A stretch of 64,000 nucleotides of DNA from Candidatus Dadabacteria bacterium (lineage in GTDB: Bacteria > Desulfobacterota_D > UBA1144 > Nemesobacterales > Nemesobacteraceae), in NCBI GenBank assembly GCA_951812735.1, contig OX638332.1:690732-754731 (forward strand), in the 5' to 3' direction. Below are positions 43,609 to 53,971 of this stretch, in pieces (positions within the stretch are counted from its first letter, which is position 1; every line of letters begins with the position of its first letter). The position numbers were made by a program, and so were the translations under genes. The notes below the pieces were generated by a model that saw nothing but the letters and a program-made list of their open reading frames with translations, did not search any database and had not been told where the DNA came from.

Positions 43609-43637
43609 AATCTAGTTTCAAGGCAAGTGTATGTCAA
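43609..43637 (-). promoter_or_regulatory. Promoter of tRNA-Ala (GGC)
   Basis: On the minus strand TTGACA (43632-43637) is followed after 17 bases by TAGATT (43609-43614). The same element is repeated 136 bases away for the next tRNA. Confidence 0.65.
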
Positions 43638-43649
43638 ACCCTGAAAGAA

Positions 43650-43726
<77 letters not shown>

Positions 43727-43744
43727 GCGCAAAACAGAAGTATA

Positions 43745-43773
43745 AATCTAGTTTCAAGGCAAGTGTATGTCAA
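43745..43773 (-). promoter_or_regulatory. Promoter of tRNA-Ala (CGC) copy 1
   Basis: TTGACA (43768-43773, minus strand) with TAGATT (43745-43750) 17 bases away; a duplicate of the promoter at 43609-43637. Confidence 0.6.
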
Positions 43774-43785
43774 ACCCTGAAAGAA

Positions 43786-43862
<77 letters not shown>

Positions 43863-43881
43863 ACGCAAGACAAGGATAACT

Positions 43882-43909
43882 AGTCTATTTCAGGAAACAT
43901 GGCTGTCAA
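43882..43909 (-). promoter_or_regulatory. Promoter of tRNA-Ala (CGC) copy 2
   Basis: TTGACA (43904-43909, minus strand) is followed after 16 bases by TAGACT (43882-43887). The spacer sequence differs from the duplicated ones but keeps the TTGACA. Confidence 0.55.
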
Positions 43910-44002
43910 ACCCTCTGTGCTATGGTAACACTCTCTCTGTATTGTGGAGCGGAGGTAGTGCTCGGAATTTTTCGCAAATTTAAGTTTTCAGCATTTCTTC
44001 AG

Positions 44003-44040
44003 TTTGAGAATCAAAGACTCATGAGTCTTTGATTCTCAAA
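44003..44040. repeat. Perfect 38-base palindrome inside the IS end
   Basis: The sequence is its own reverse complement over 38 bases, centred on CATG at about 44021/44022 (left arm starts TTTGAGAATC, right arm ends GATTCTCAAA). It lies between the transposase stop and the left inverted repeat. It could be a transcript terminator or a structure that blocks read-through into the transposase; no T run follows. Confidence 0.8.
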
Positions 44041-44056
44041 ATCCGGTCTTTGTCCA

Positions 44057-45268
44057 TTACCCTACCTCAACTTCCTCCTTGCTGTACATTTCCCTCAGCA
44101 AATCCATGTCCAGATACTTCCTGCTTCCCCACTTGGTCCCCGATATATGCCTTAACCTCGCCGCGCACAACATCAACGCACTCTGCCCGTCAGGGAAGGC
44201 TCCCACAACACGGGATCTTCTCCTTATCTCCTTTATGATCCTCTCCATCGGATTGTTCGTCCGGACCCTGCGCCAGTGTGACGACGGAAACCCATAGTAA
44301 CAAAGAGTCTCTTCAATGTTCTCCTCCACCCACTTAGCCGCCGAGCCCAGTCGCATCCCCTTAAGTCTGTTTACAACCTCCTTTGCCTTCCCCCTCGCGG
44401 CTTCCTCGTTCTCAGAAGCATGGATGGCCTTCAGCATCAAACTCACCTCCCCAACCCTGCCCCGAGGCACGTAACTGAACACGTTGCGATAAAAGTGAAC
44501 CACGCAACGCTGCCAAAGCGCCTCCGGATAAAAATCCCCTATGCTCTCAACCAACCCCAAACACGCGTCGCTTATGAACATCCGCACCCCACTAAGCCCC
44601 CTCTGCTTCAGATGACGCAAAAACCCGCTCCACCCGGCCTTGTCCTCTTTCGCCCCCTCCACAACCCCCAGAACCCGGCGATAACCATCTCTGCCCACCC
44701 CTATGGCTATAAGAACCGACACGTTGCCCACTTCTCCTCCCCAGCTGCGCTTGAGACTCACCCCGTCAAGATAAACATAGGGAAACTCTCCTTCTATGGG
44801 CCTGTTTCTCCACTTCTCTATGTGCTCGTACACGCTACAGTTGAGCTTCGAGACCGTGGCCGAACTCACCCGCGTGTCCCAAAGCGCTTCTGTAATATCC
44901 GCCACCCGCCGCGTGGATACTCCCGCAAGATACATCTCCACCAGGGCTTCTTCGACTGATGACTCCCTTCGCCTGTATCGCTCTATTACGGCCGTCTGGA
45001 ATCTCTGCTCCCGAAGCTTGGGCACCTTCAGCGTTACTTCTCCAGCCTTGGTCTGGAGCTTTCTTGTGTAGCTTCCGGAACGATAGTCCTGGCGATCCGA
45101 ACTTCGCTCGTACCGCGCTGCCCCAACCATCTCATCTGCTTCAGAGTCAAGAACCTTGTTCAATACTTCCTCTACCGTATCGGTGACTATGGAGCTTAGA
45201 TGATCCCTAAGCTCCTCGTGGTTAATCTGAATTACCTTTTTGGGGCTCTTCGCTGTATAATCTCTCAT
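44057..45268 (-). CDS. IS256-family transposase
   Basis: The 403-residue protein is a mutator-type DDE transposase. VYLDGVSLKR and FISDACLGL supply the two aspartates, and NPMERIIKEIRRRSRVVGAFPDG the glutamate and the IS256 signature. CVVHFYRN is the typical cysteine-histidine region. The frame is intact, so the element may still move. The ATG at 45268 follows GGAGGAAAC. Confidence 0.93.
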   Translation of the reverse strand: MRDYTAKSPKKVIQINHEELRDHLSSIVTDTVEEVLNKVLDSEADEMVGAARYERSSDRQDYRSGSYTRKLQTKAGEVTLKVPKLREQRFQTAVIERYRRRESSVEEALVEMYLAGVSTRRVADITEALWDTRVSSATVSKLNCSVYEHIEKWRNRPIEGEFPYVYLDGVSLKRSWGGEVGNVSVLIAIGVGRDGYRRVLGVVEGAKEDKAGWSGFLRHLKQRGLSGVRMFISDACLGLVESIGDFYPEALWQRCVVHFYRNVFSYVPRGRVGEVSLMLKAIHASENEEAARGKAKEVVNRLKGMRLGSAAKWVEENIEETLCYYGFPSSHWRRVRTNNPMERIIKEIRRRSRVVGAFPDGQSALMLCAARLRHISGTKWGSRKYLDMDLLREMYSKEEVEVG

Positions 45269-45432
45269 GGCGGTGTTTCCTCCTGTTAAATAAATTTAAG
45301 AGCACTATTTATCTAACCGGATTCATGAAGAAATGCCGCCTTCCTTTTTAATTTGCGAAAGATTTAAAGCGTTATCGGAGCGGATTATGTATAATTTTCT
45401 TTTTGTGCGTTAAAAAACAAGGAGATTGTCGG

Positions 45433-46734
45433 ATGAATTCCGTTAATATAGGTCTTATAGGCGCCGGAACCATAGGTTGCGGAGTTTATAAGACGATAAG
45501 CGAAAATACAGACATAATAGAGAAAAGAACCGGGATAAAGCTGCGCATAAAAAAAGTGGCCGACATCGACATAAAGAGAAAACGCCCGGTAAAAATCCCG
45601 AAAAGGCTTTTCACCACCGACGCATACGAACTCATAAACGATGAGAGTATCTCTATAATAATAGAGCTTATAGGGGGAACCACCGCGGCTCGCGAACTGG
45701 TTCTGGATGCGATACGGAGCGGAAAAAACGTCGTAACCGCGAACAAAGCCCTTCTGGCTCACCACGGGGGCGAGATTTTCAGGGAAGCAGCCGCAAACGA
45801 AGTTCACGTGGCGTTTGAAGCGAGCGTGGGAGGAGGAATACCCATAATCAAGGCTACGCACGAAAGCTACGTTGCGAACAATATTCTATCCATACACGGA
45901 ATAATGAACGGGACGTGTAACTACATACTTCACAACATGTCCGAACAGAAAAGAGGTTTTGACGAAATGTTGCGGAGTGCTCAGAATGAGGGATACGCCG
46001 AAGCCGACCCTTCGTTTGACATAGACGGTGTCGACGCCGCCCATAAACTCTCGATTCTGATAATGCTCGCCTACGGATTTTTTCCGGAATTCGAAGACAT
46101 ATACGTTGAAGGAATAAGAAACATCTCCTCGGCCGACATAAGCTTCGCCGAGCAACTCGGTTACAAAATCAAGCTGCTTGCCATTGCCAAACTCACCGAC
46201 ACGGGAGTACAGGCGGGAGTGTATCCAGCGCTTATAAGAAAAAATACTCAGCTTGCCGACGTAAAAGACGCGTTTAACGCAATTCATATAGTGGGAGACA
46301 AAGTAGGTCCGACAATGCTCTATGGAATGGGGGCCGGAATGCTCCCGACAGCAAGCGCCGTAGTGGGTGATCTGGTTTCAATCGCGAAAACCGCCCAAAA
46401 CGGTTCGCAGGCGGCTCCGCCGATGCTTTATTCCGAGGATGCCGGACGCAGGGCTCTTGTCGGTACCGACAGCCTTGCAGGCCGCTACTATCTTAGATTT
46501 CAGGTTGAAGACAAACCCGGCACTCTCGGAAAAATAACCACAATTCTCGGCAAGTGCGGAATAAGCATAGAGACCATAATACAGCAGACAAGAGAAACAA
46601 ACGGCGGTGAAGTTCCTATAATAATAATGACCCATGAGTCGAGTGAGAAAAACCTCCGAAAAGCACTTGCGAGGATAAAAAAATCTATGGAATCCGTCGC
46701 CGACGCAATTTTCATAAGGATTGAAGAGATATGA
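45433..46734 (+). CDS. hom: Homoserine dehydrogenase
   Basis: The 433-residue protein reduces aspartate semialdehyde to homoserine for threonine and methionine synthesis. It has the NAD(P) motif GLIGAGTIGCGV, TANKALLA, EASVGGGIPII, the catalytic lysine area and GMGAGMLPTASAVVGD. A C-terminal ACT domain (about residues 353-428) suggests feedback control. ATG 45433 follows AAGGAG; an upstream in-frame start is less likely. The stop overlaps the histidine kinase start by four bases. Confidence 0.94.
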   Translation: MNSVNIGLIGAGTIGCGVYKTISENTDIIEKRTGIKLRIKKVADIDIKRKRPVKIPKRLFTTDAYELINDESISIIIELIGGTTAARELVLDAIRSGKNVVTANKALLAHHGGEIFREAAANEVHVAFEASVGGGIPIIKATHESYVANNILSIHGIMNGTCNYILHNMSEQKRGFDEMLRSAQNEGYAEADPSFDIDGVDAAHKLSILIMLAYGFFPEFEDIYVEGIRNISSADISFAEQLGYKIKLLAIAKLTDTGVQAGVYPALIRKNTQLADVKDAFNAIHIVGDKVGPTMLYGMGAGMLPTASAVVGDLVSIAKTAQNGSQAAPPMLYSEDAGRRALVGTDSLAGRYYLRFQVEDKPGTLGKITTILGKCGISIETIIQQTRETNGGEVPIIIMTHESSEKNLRKALARIKKSMESVADAIFIRIEEI

Positions 46735-47831
46735 GAGAACGGGCGACGGCGACGGCACGAAAAGTCGTTGCGGATATGGAACTGCAGGAACACCCGACGT
46801 TCTACAAGAATCTTCTGGATTCACTTCCCGAGGGGGTCATAGTGACCAACGAAGCTCTCAATATAGTCTCTGTGAATGAACCGTCTGAGACCATACTCAA
46901 CATCTCAAGGCGAAAAACCATCGGAAAGCATATTTCCAGCTTCCTGCCGGAAGAAATAACCAATCTCTGCACTAGGGCAGTACAGGAAGAAAGAGTGGTG
47001 CAGGAAAACGACCTGCTTTTCCACATATCCAAGGATTCATCGATTAATGTGGAATGCACGGCATCTCCCATACACGGAAGCGACGGCAGGATGAACGGAC
47101 TCGTAATTCAGATAAGAAACACTGAAAAGATGAACATGATGTCCATCATCAGCAGAAACTGCAGCCTAGAGGAAAATTACGAAACCCTGGTAAGGGGGCT
47201 TGCGCACGAGATAAGAAATCCACTGAGCGGCATAAAAGGAGCAGCGCAGCTTCTAAAAGGCGCGTTATCGAAAACAGAGAAAAACCGGTGTTCCAAGATA
47301 ATAATAAAGGAAGTTGAAAGACTGAAAGATTTGGTTGATAGGCTCGTGAAACCGTCATCGGTCTCAACTCAGCATTTAATGTCTGTGGACATAAATGAAA
47401 TCCTGATTGACATAATATTTCTCGAATCGAATCTTCACAAAAACATAAAATTCAAGCACAAGCTCGACATTACCATCCCTCCCATACCCGGGGACTATAA
47501 CTCCCTCAAACAGGTGTTCATAAACATCATCCAAAACGCGGTGAGTTCAATCAAGGACAACGGGCAGATAACCGTCAGCACAAAGTGGATAACGGATTAC
47601 AAGATACGCAATAAACACACCATCTTGATATCGGTAAAAGACAACGGAAGCGGCATACAGAAAAAAGACCTGAAAAAAATATTCACCCCATTTTTTTCCA
47701 GCAAGAAGAAAGGGACCGGGCTTGGTCTTTTCATATCAAGCCAGGTAATAGCTAAATACGGAGGAATAATTACCGCGGAGAGCGTAGAGGGAAAGGGTTC
47801 CGAATTTAAGATACAGCTTCCGGCAGGCTAG
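46731..47831 (+). CDS. ntrB: PAS-domain sensor histidine kinase, NtrB-like
   Basis: The 366-residue cytoplasmic kinase has an N-terminal PAS domain (about residues 20-130), the phospho-accepting histidine in RGLAHEIRNPLSGIKGA, and the ATP-binding domain with VFINIIQNAVSSI (N box), DNGSGI and GTGLGLFIS (G boxes). With no membrane segments it fits NtrB, which senses PII and controls NtrC. It overlaps hom by four bases and precedes the response regulator by 62 bases. PII and GlnA genes lie 2.5 kb downstream. Confidence 0.85.
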   Translation: MRERATATARKVVADMELQEHPTFYKNLLDSLPEGVIVTNEALNIVSVNEPSETILNISRRKTIGKHISSFLPEEITNLCTRAVQEERVVQENDLLFHISKDSSINVECTASPIHGSDGRMNGLVIQIRNTEKMNMMSIISRNCSLEENYETLVRGLAHEIRNPLSGIKGAAQLLKGALSKTEKNRCSKIIIKEVERLKDLVDRLVKPSSVSTQHLMSVDINEILIDIIFLESNLHKNIKFKHKLDITIPPIPGDYNSLKQVFINIIQNAVSSIKDNGQITVSTKWITDYKIRNKHTILISVKDNGSGIQKKDLKKIFTPFFSSKKKGTGLGLFISSQVIAKYGGIITAESVEGKGSEFKIQLPAG

Positions 47832-47893
47832 TGAATTATGGGCCACCCGGGGAAACACATAATGCACGATGTGCCGTCTAAAGGAATGAGCTT

Positions 47894-49309
47894 ATGGAAA
47901 ATCGCATCCTAATAGCCGACGACGAGGAAGACATCAGGTGGATACTCGAGACATCCCTTAAGAAATCGGGCTTTCAAGTCGAGTGCGCAGAAAACGGAGA
48001 GGACGCCATCCAAAAAGCCTGCGAGGAAGCGTATTCTCTGATTCTCCTTGACATAAGCATGCCGGATATGAACGGGTTTGAGGTCCTCACTCAGCTTAGA
48101 AACAGAGAAATTGACTCGCCCATAATATTCATTACCGCGCAGAACACCGTCAGCAACGCCATAGATTCAATGCAGCTCGGCGCCTATGATTACCTGACCA
48201 AGCCGTTTGACCTTGAAGAGGTAAAGCTTTTTGCCGAGCGGGCTATAAAAAACTATGACGCCGGAAGAAAAATAAGACTGTCTCAGGATTCCGAAGACAA
48301 CATCTCGTTTGAGGAAATAATCGGCAGTTCGCCCGACATGCTGAACGTATACAAGCTTATCGGCCGCACCGCCTCCAAAAACATCACAGTGCTGATAACA
48401 GGAGAAAGCGGTACGGGAAAAGAGCTCATCGCAAGGGCGATACATTACAACAGTCCGAGAAGAAAAAAAAGGCTGGTATCCGTAAACATATCTGCGATTC
48501 CCAAAGAACTTATAGAAAGCGAACTGTTTGGATACGAAAAAGGGGCTTTCACGGGTGCCGTAGCCTTGAAGAAAGGAAGATTCGAGGAAGCCGACGGCGG
48601 GACCCTTCACATAGACGAAATAGGGGAACTTTCAACGGACCTGCAGTCAAAGCTCCTAAGAGCCATCGAGGAAAAACAGATCTACCGGCTCGGCAGCGAA
48701 AAACCGGTCTCCGTTGACCCGAGAATAATCGCGAGCACGAATAAAAACCTAAAAGACGCCGTCATGGAAAGCTCTTTCAGAGAAGACCTGTTCTACAGAC
48801 TCAACGTCATAAGCATAAACCTGCCCCCTCTCAGGAAAAGAAAAGAGGATATAAAGGAACTGGTGCGACACTTCTTGAAAAAATACTCTGCGGAACTCGG
48901 CACCGAGAAAAAAATCCTCTCCCGTGAAGCGGAACAGCTACTGATCAGCCACAGTTGGCCCGGAAACGTAAGAGAACTTGAAAACACCATAAAACGTCTG
49001 CTGGTTTTAAGTCCCGACAGCATAGTAAGCGCAAATGAGACCAAAGAAGCCATCGATTCGCAGACCGGCTACGGAGAAACAGAGGTGACGGAGAAAAAGA
49101 CTGAAGAGCTTGTCCAGATGATGGTTGAAAATTCAGACTTGTCCCTACAAAACGTTCATGAGCAGGTAATCGGCAAAGTTGAAAAACAGTTAATCGAAGC
49201 CATTCTCGCAAAGACCGACGGAAACAGGAAACAGGCGGCAGCCATACTGGGAATAAACAGAAACACCCTGTCAAAAAAAATAAACGATCTGGGAATAGAA
49301 AAGAGTTGA
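47894..49309 (+). CDS. ntrC: Sigma54-dependent response regulator, NtrC-like
   Basis: The 471-residue protein has an N-terminal receiver domain with phosphorylated Asp53 (LLDISMPDMNG). A AAA+ domain follows (GESGTGKE Walker A, GAFTGA sigma54 contact, GGTLHIDEIGE Walker B), then a Fis-type helix-turn-helix (NRKQAAAILGINRNTLSKKI). It activates sigma54 promoters. Partnership with the preceding NtrB-like kinase and nearness of glnB-glnA point to nitrogen control. Confidence 0.9.
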   Translation: MENRILIADDEEDIRWILETSLKKSGFQVECAENGEDAIQKACEEAYSLILLDISMPDMNGFEVLTQLRNREIDSPIIFITAQNTVSNAIDSMQLGAYDYLTKPFDLEEVKLFAERAIKNYDAGRKIRLSQDSEDNISFEEIIGSSPDMLNVYKLIGRTASKNITVLITGESGTGKELIARAIHYNSPRRKKRLVSVNISAIPKELIESELFGYEKGAFTGAVALKKGRFEEADGGTLHIDEIGELSTDLQSKLLRAIEEKQIYRLGSEKPVSVDPRIIASTNKNLKDAVMESSFREDLFYRLNVISINLPPLRKRKEDIKELVRHFLKKYSAELGTEKKILSREAEQLLISHSWPGNVRELENTIKRLLVLSPDSIVSANETKEAIDSQTGYGETEVTEKKTEELVQMMVENSDLSLQNVHEQVIGKVEKQLIEAILAKTDGNRKQAAAILGINRNTLSKKINDLGIEKS

Positions 49310-49312
49310 AGA

Positions 49313-49969
49313 CTAGTAACCAAGCTTTCTGAGTGCGTCGCGGGCCGCGGACTGCTCCGACTGCCTTTTACTCCTGCCCCTGCCTGTACCCGTAAGATCG
49401 GAAGAAACTCTGACCTCCACGGTGAAAGTCCTTTCATGCGGAGGGCCTTCTTCATTCAGAATTCTGTACTCGGGCGTCTCTCCGAAGATAATCTGGGAAG
49501 CCTCCTGAAGCTCCGTTTTACTGTCGCGGGGAAAATCATTTTCCTCAATAGCGTCTTGAAACAGTCGGGAGACTACCTCAAAAGTTTTCTCGTAACCTGC
49601 ATCAAGATATAGCGCGCCTATAAGAGCCTCAAAAGCATTTGCATTGTTCGATTCCCTATTCCTTCCTCCAGTGTTCTCCTCGCCCTTTCCAAGCCTCATT
49701 CGTCTTCCAAGGCCAAGGGCTTCGGCGTACTTCGCAAAATTCGCACCACTCACCACGCGACTTCTGATCTTCGAGAGATCCCCCTCGGTGTATGAAGGGT
49801 ATTTTTCGTAAAGCAGCGCACTCACCACGCATCCAAGCAGCGCATCTCCGAGGAACTCAAGTCTCTCGTTGCTAGGGCACGAGAACTCGTTTGCATATGA
49901 ACTGTGGGTAAGCGCCGTCTCGAGCAGAGAGAGGTCTTTGAACTCGTAGTTAAGTTTCCGGTGAGTCAT
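49313..49969 (-). CDS. rnc: Ribonuclease III
   Basis: The 218-residue protein processes rRNA precursors and other double-stranded RNA. The signature NERLEFLGDALLGCVVSALLYEKYP is present, the C-terminal double-stranded-RNA-binding domain spans about residues 150-216, and catalytic acidic residues are in ENTGGRNRESNNANAFEALIGALYLDAGYE. Full-length. It is convergent with the NtrC gene, four bases apart. Confidence 0.95.
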   Translation of the reverse strand: MTHRKLNYEFKDLSLLETALTHSSYANEFSCPSNERLEFLGDALLGCVVSALLYEKYPSYTEGDLSKIRSRVVSGANFAKYAEALGLGRRMRLGKGEENTGGRNRESNNANAFEALIGALYLDAGYEKTFEVVSRLFQDAIEENDFPRDSKTELQEASQIIFGETPEYRILNEEGPPHERTFTVEVRVSSDLTGTGRGRSKRQSEQSAARDALRKLGY

Positions 49970-50654
<685 letters not shown>

Positions 50655-50716
50655 TTAGCGCTCGCACCAAAAAAACTTTTCTCTGAAAACAATTGCATCA
50701 AGGAGGATAATTAACC

Positions 50717-52168
50717 ATGGCAACTGACAGCAAGTCGGGTCAGCCCGCTTTTCCGAAGAAGCCGGCTGAAGTAATGAAATTCATAAAAGATTACGAGATT
50801 GAGTTTGTCGATCTCAGGTTTCTTGATTTTATAGGGATGTGGCAGCACTTCACCATACCGGCGGAGGAAGTTGACAAGTCATTTTTTGAAAACGGCCTTG
50901 GCTTTGACGGTTCAAGCATAAGGGGTTGGCAGGCGATTAACACAAGTGATATGCTCATTATGCCGGATCCCACCACCTGCAAGGTCGATCCTTTCATGCA
51001 GGCCCAAACCCTCGCCATAATATGTAATATCGAGGATCCCATAACCAGGGAACCCTACACGAGAGATCCGAGAAACATAGCAAGGAAAGCTATTTCTTTC
51101 ATGCAAGGCACAAAAGTCGCGGATACAGCCTACTTCGGTCCCGAACTGGAATTCTTCATTCTTGACGACGTCAGATATGATCAGAGTCCCCGCGCCGGAT
51201 ACTACTTTATAGATTCGGAGGAAGGCATCTGGAATTCCGGGGCCGATGAGCAACCGAACCTCGGTCACAAGCTCAGGCATAAAGAAGGTTACTTTCCAAC
51301 GCCTCCTTCAGACAGCATGCACGATATACGTTCCGAAATGGTGAGCGTGCTTTTAAGCCTTGGCATTTCCGTGGAAGCCCATCACCATGAAGTTGCGACA
51401 GCGGGACAGGCGGAGATTGACATGCGTTTCGCGCCTATGATCCAGATGGGGGACAATATGAAATGGTACAAGTACGTGGTAAAGAACGTTGCCCGGGAAC
51501 ATGGGAAAACGGCCACCTTCATGCCGAAGCCCGTTTTTGACGACAATGGTTCCGGAATGCATATTCACCAGTCCTTGTGGAAAAACGGAAAGCCTCTTTT
51601 CGCTGGAAAAGGGTATGCGGGACTAAGCGACCTCGCGATGCATTATGTAGGCGGAATCCTGAAACACGCAAGGGCCATATGTGCGTTCAGCAACCCGATA
51701 ACAAACTCCTACAGAAGGCTCGTTCCCGGATTCGAGGCTCCCGTGAACCTTGCCTACTCGGCGAGGAACAGAAGCGCCGCGGTAAGAATCCCCATGTATT
51801 CTCCCAGCCCCAAGGCGAAGAGAATCGAGACCCGATTCCCCGATCCATCGTGTAACGGCTACCTGACGTTTTCCGCTATGCTGATGGCCGGGCTTGACGG
51901 AATCGAGAACAAAATCAAACCGGGAGACCCGCTTGATAAGGATATCTACGCACTGGGACCCGAGGAGTTAAGCAACATTCCCTCCGTACCAGGCTCGCTC
52001 GAGGAAGCCGTCAAGGCCCTTGAAGAAGATCATGAGTTCCTGCTCAAAGGAGACGTGTTCACAGAGGATGTAATCGAGACATGGATTGACTACAAGACGG
52101 AAAACGAGATCAACCCGATCAGGTTGAGACCAGTACCGTATGAATTCATGCTTTATTACGACGTGTAA
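50717..52168 (+). CDS. glnA: Type I glutamine synthetase
   Basis: The 483-residue enzyme makes glutamine from glutamate, ammonia and ATP. The N-terminal beta-grasp has [12 protein letters not shown], the metal sites YFGPELEFF and [13 protein letters not shown], the ATP site [14 protein letters not shown] [13 protein letters not shown] and the NRSAAVRIP glutamate flap. A tyrosine in DIYALGPEE corresponds to the adenylylation site. It follows glnB on one transcript and is closed by a strong terminator. Confidence 0.97.
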   Translation: MATDSKSGQPAFPKKPAEVMKFIKDYEIEFVDLRFLDFIGMWQHFTIPAEEVDKSFFENGLGFDGSSIRGWQAINTSDMLIMPDPTTCKVDPFMQAQTLAIICNIEDPITREPYTRDPRNIARKAISFMQGTKVADTAYFGPELEFFILDDVRYDQSPRAGYYFIDSEEGIWNSGADEQPNLGHKLRHKEGYFPTPPSDSMHDIRSEMVSVLLSLGISVEAHHHEVATAGQAEIDMRFAPMIQMGDNMKWYKYVVKNVAREHGKTATFMPKPVFDDNGSGMHIHQSLWKNGKPLFAGKGYAGLSDLAMHYVGGILKHARAICAFSNPITNSYRRLVPGFEAPVNLAYSARNRSAAVRIPMYSPSPKAKRIETRFPDPSCNGYLTFSAMLMAGLDGIENKIKPGDPLDKDIYALGPEELSNIPSVPGSLEEAVKALEEDHEFLLKGDVFTEDVIETWIDYKTENEINPIRLRPVPYEFMLYYDV

Positions 52169-52190
52169 AGAAACAGAACCCAAAAACGAG

Positions 52191-52222
52191 AAAAGGCGCC
52201 TTTTTTAAGGCGCCTTTTTTTT
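52191..52222 (+). terminator. Rho-independent terminator of glnB-glnA
   Basis: A 12-base-pair stem pairs 52191-52202 (AAAAGGCGCCTT) with 52207-52218 (AAGGCGCCTTTT). The loop is TTTT, the core is GC-rich and a T run follows. It lies 23 bases after the glnA stop and is symmetric enough to work in both directions. Confidence 0.92.
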
Positions 52223-52258
52223 GCTTTTGACAAACCATACCATTTACAGAACTGCGGC

Positions 52259-52660
52259 ATGAAACCGAAATTAGCGATTATTACCTTAGGGGTCACCGAC
52301 ATGGCGGTGGCTAAAAAGTTTTATGAGCAGGGAATGGGCTTAGTGCCTGAAAAGGAATCATGCGACTCAATCACTTTCTACGACATGAACGGCGTATGGC
52401 TGTCCCTGTATCCGAAAGACAAGCTGGCCGAAGATGTAACCATCTCGACAGAAGGAAACGGATTCTCCGGTGTTACCATAGCGCATAACGAACCGAGCAA
52501 GGAAGAAGTGCGCAAGGTGATAGAACAGGCACGCAGCGCAGGTGGCAGAATCATAAAGGAACCGCAGAACGTGTTCTGGGGCGGTTACTCAGGATACTTC
52601 GAGGACCCCGACGGTCATCTCTGGGAAATCGCCTACAACCCGTTTGTTGATCTGACATAA
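52259..52660 (+). CDS. VOC-family (glyoxalase-like) protein
   Basis: The 133-residue protein has the paired beta-alpha-beta-beta-beta units of the vicinal-oxygen-chelate family. It has LGVTDMAVAKKFYEQGMGL at the start and GYSGYFEDPDGHLWEIAYNP at the end, with histidine and glutamate (GHLWE) as likely metal ligands. The substrate is unknown. It stands alone between the glnA terminator and the tRNA-Leu gene. Confidence 0.85.
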   Translation: MKPKLAIITLGVTDMAVAKKFYEQGMGLVPEKESCDSITFYDMNGVWLSLYPKDKLAEDVTISTEGNGFSGVTIAHNEPSKEEVRKVIEQARSAGGRIIKEPQNVFWGGYSGYFEDPDGHLWEIAYNPFVDLT

Positions 52661-52793
52661 AGAAGCTGACTTTTGAAGAAAAAAACACCCCTATCCGCCT
52701 ACACTATCTCTCCGGCGTTGACCCGCAGTAAGGCGGTCCAGCATTTCTTCCATTTCTGAAGCAGTTCACCGATTGAAGTACTTAAGGTCTTGT

Positions 52794-52877
<84 letters not shown>

Positions 52878-52879
52878 TA

Positions 52880-53971
52880 CTATCTTTCTTTCCAGGATGC
52901 TAGGGTCGGATACGAATTTTTCTTTTTCAGGTTTTTGTGGATAACGGCTTGAATCTGTCTTGTCACGGGGATTTCCTCTCCCACTATGCCTGTGGAAACG
53001 GCGGTATAGACATCGCTTTTCCCGCCTTTAAGAACCACGCCGGAAATACCGGAGCTTATCTTCAGAGTGGAATCCACTCCCTTTAAGACTCTATTGGTCT
53101 CGCTGGCAGATATGACTCTCTTGGTGCTCCTACGAATGATTATCTCGTCAGCCATTCTCCCGACTACGTTGTCTTTTATCTCCCGGGGATCATTCTGCCT
53201 CTCGTTGACCGAGACCCCCGCGGCCTTAATGGTAGCCATTATCACTGTTTTTGAAGCGGTGCTGAAATTCACCTTCTTATCCTTAGGATATACGGTCAGA
53301 TAGTCCCTGACCCCGAAAAAGAAGTCTTTATCCATCCCCTGAATCATCCTAATTTCCTCAACGCTGTCAAGCGGTCCGTCCTTAATATAGTAGGGGTTCT
53401 CAAGTCCCGCGTAATGGGCCGCACCGGCGCCATCGGGCTCCTGATCGTTTCTGCTGCCCTGCGCCGCCCCGTCAAGCCAGTTTACAAGGCTTGCCACAAA
53501 GAGGTCGGCTTTCTCCGTCTCCACTCCGAGAAAACGGAAAAGTTCATTTAGTTGCGTTCGGACCTGAAAATCCACCCGACCCGATCTCTGGTCCACAAGA
53601 GCGTTGAGATTGACTTTCGATCTCTCGTCTACAACTTGAAGAGATATGTTTCCTTCTCCGATGGGAAAAGAGGTTATGGAAAGCTCCCAGCCGTCGGGAC
53701 CGTTTTCTGAGATTATTGCCCGCGCAAACATTCCCCGTAGTAAGGGTAAATCCTCTGGCGTTTTCTTTCTCAGCACCCCTCGCACGACTCTCACCCCTGA
53801 TTTCGCAATATGTCTTGCCTGGACATCGCTTGAGCTGTTCGCGGAAATTTCGTAACTCACGCGGGTCGAGTATATGAAATCAATCACGATCGTGGAAAGT
53901 ATAGCAATCGTTATGACAACGATAACAAGTACTATTCCCCTCTGGGTTGTTTTCGGATCTGCTCTGCGCAT
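52880..53971 (-). CDS. gspK: Type II secretion minor pseudopilin GspK
   Basis: The 363-residue protein has the N-terminal prepilin-like segment RGIVLVIVVITIAILSTIVIDF. The large periplasmic domain typical of GspK follows (HIAKSGVRVVRGVLRK, ERSKVNLNALVD, SLVNWLDGAA, NPYYIKDGPLDSVEEIRMI). It caps the pseudopilus tip with GspI and GspJ. It is the last gene of the operon, one base after gspJ. Confidence 0.9.
   Translation of the reverse strand: MRRADPKTTQRGIVLVIVVITIAILSTIVIDFIYSTRVSYEISANSSSDVQARHIAKSGVRVVRGVLRKKTPEDLPLLRGMFARAIISENGPDGWELSITSFPIGEGNISLQVVDERSKVNLNALVDQRSGRVDFQVRTQLNELFRFLGVETEKADLFVASLVNWLDGAAQGSRNDQEPDGAGAAHYAGLENPYYIKDGPLDSVEEIRMIQGMDKDFFFGVRDYLTVYPKDKKVNFSTASKTVIMATIKAAGVSVNERQNDPREIKDNVVGRMADEIIIRRSTKRVISASETNRVLKGVDSTLKISSGISGVVLKGGKSDVYTAVSTGIVGEEIPVTRQIQAVIHKNLKKKNSYPTLASWKER

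Larger units (their letters stand above)
43971..45359 (-). mobile_element. IS256-family insertion sequence
   Basis: The element holds one intact transposase gene and imperfect terminal inverted repeats. The left end begins TTCGCAAATTTAAG and contains GCATTTCTTC after about 20 bases. The right end, read on the opposite strand, begins TTCGCAAATTAAAA and contains the same GCATTTCTTC. Length is about 1.39 kb, normal for IS256. I cannot see a clear 8-9-base target duplication, so the outer borders may be off by a few bases. It lies between the tRNA-Ala array and hom. Confidence 0.75.
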
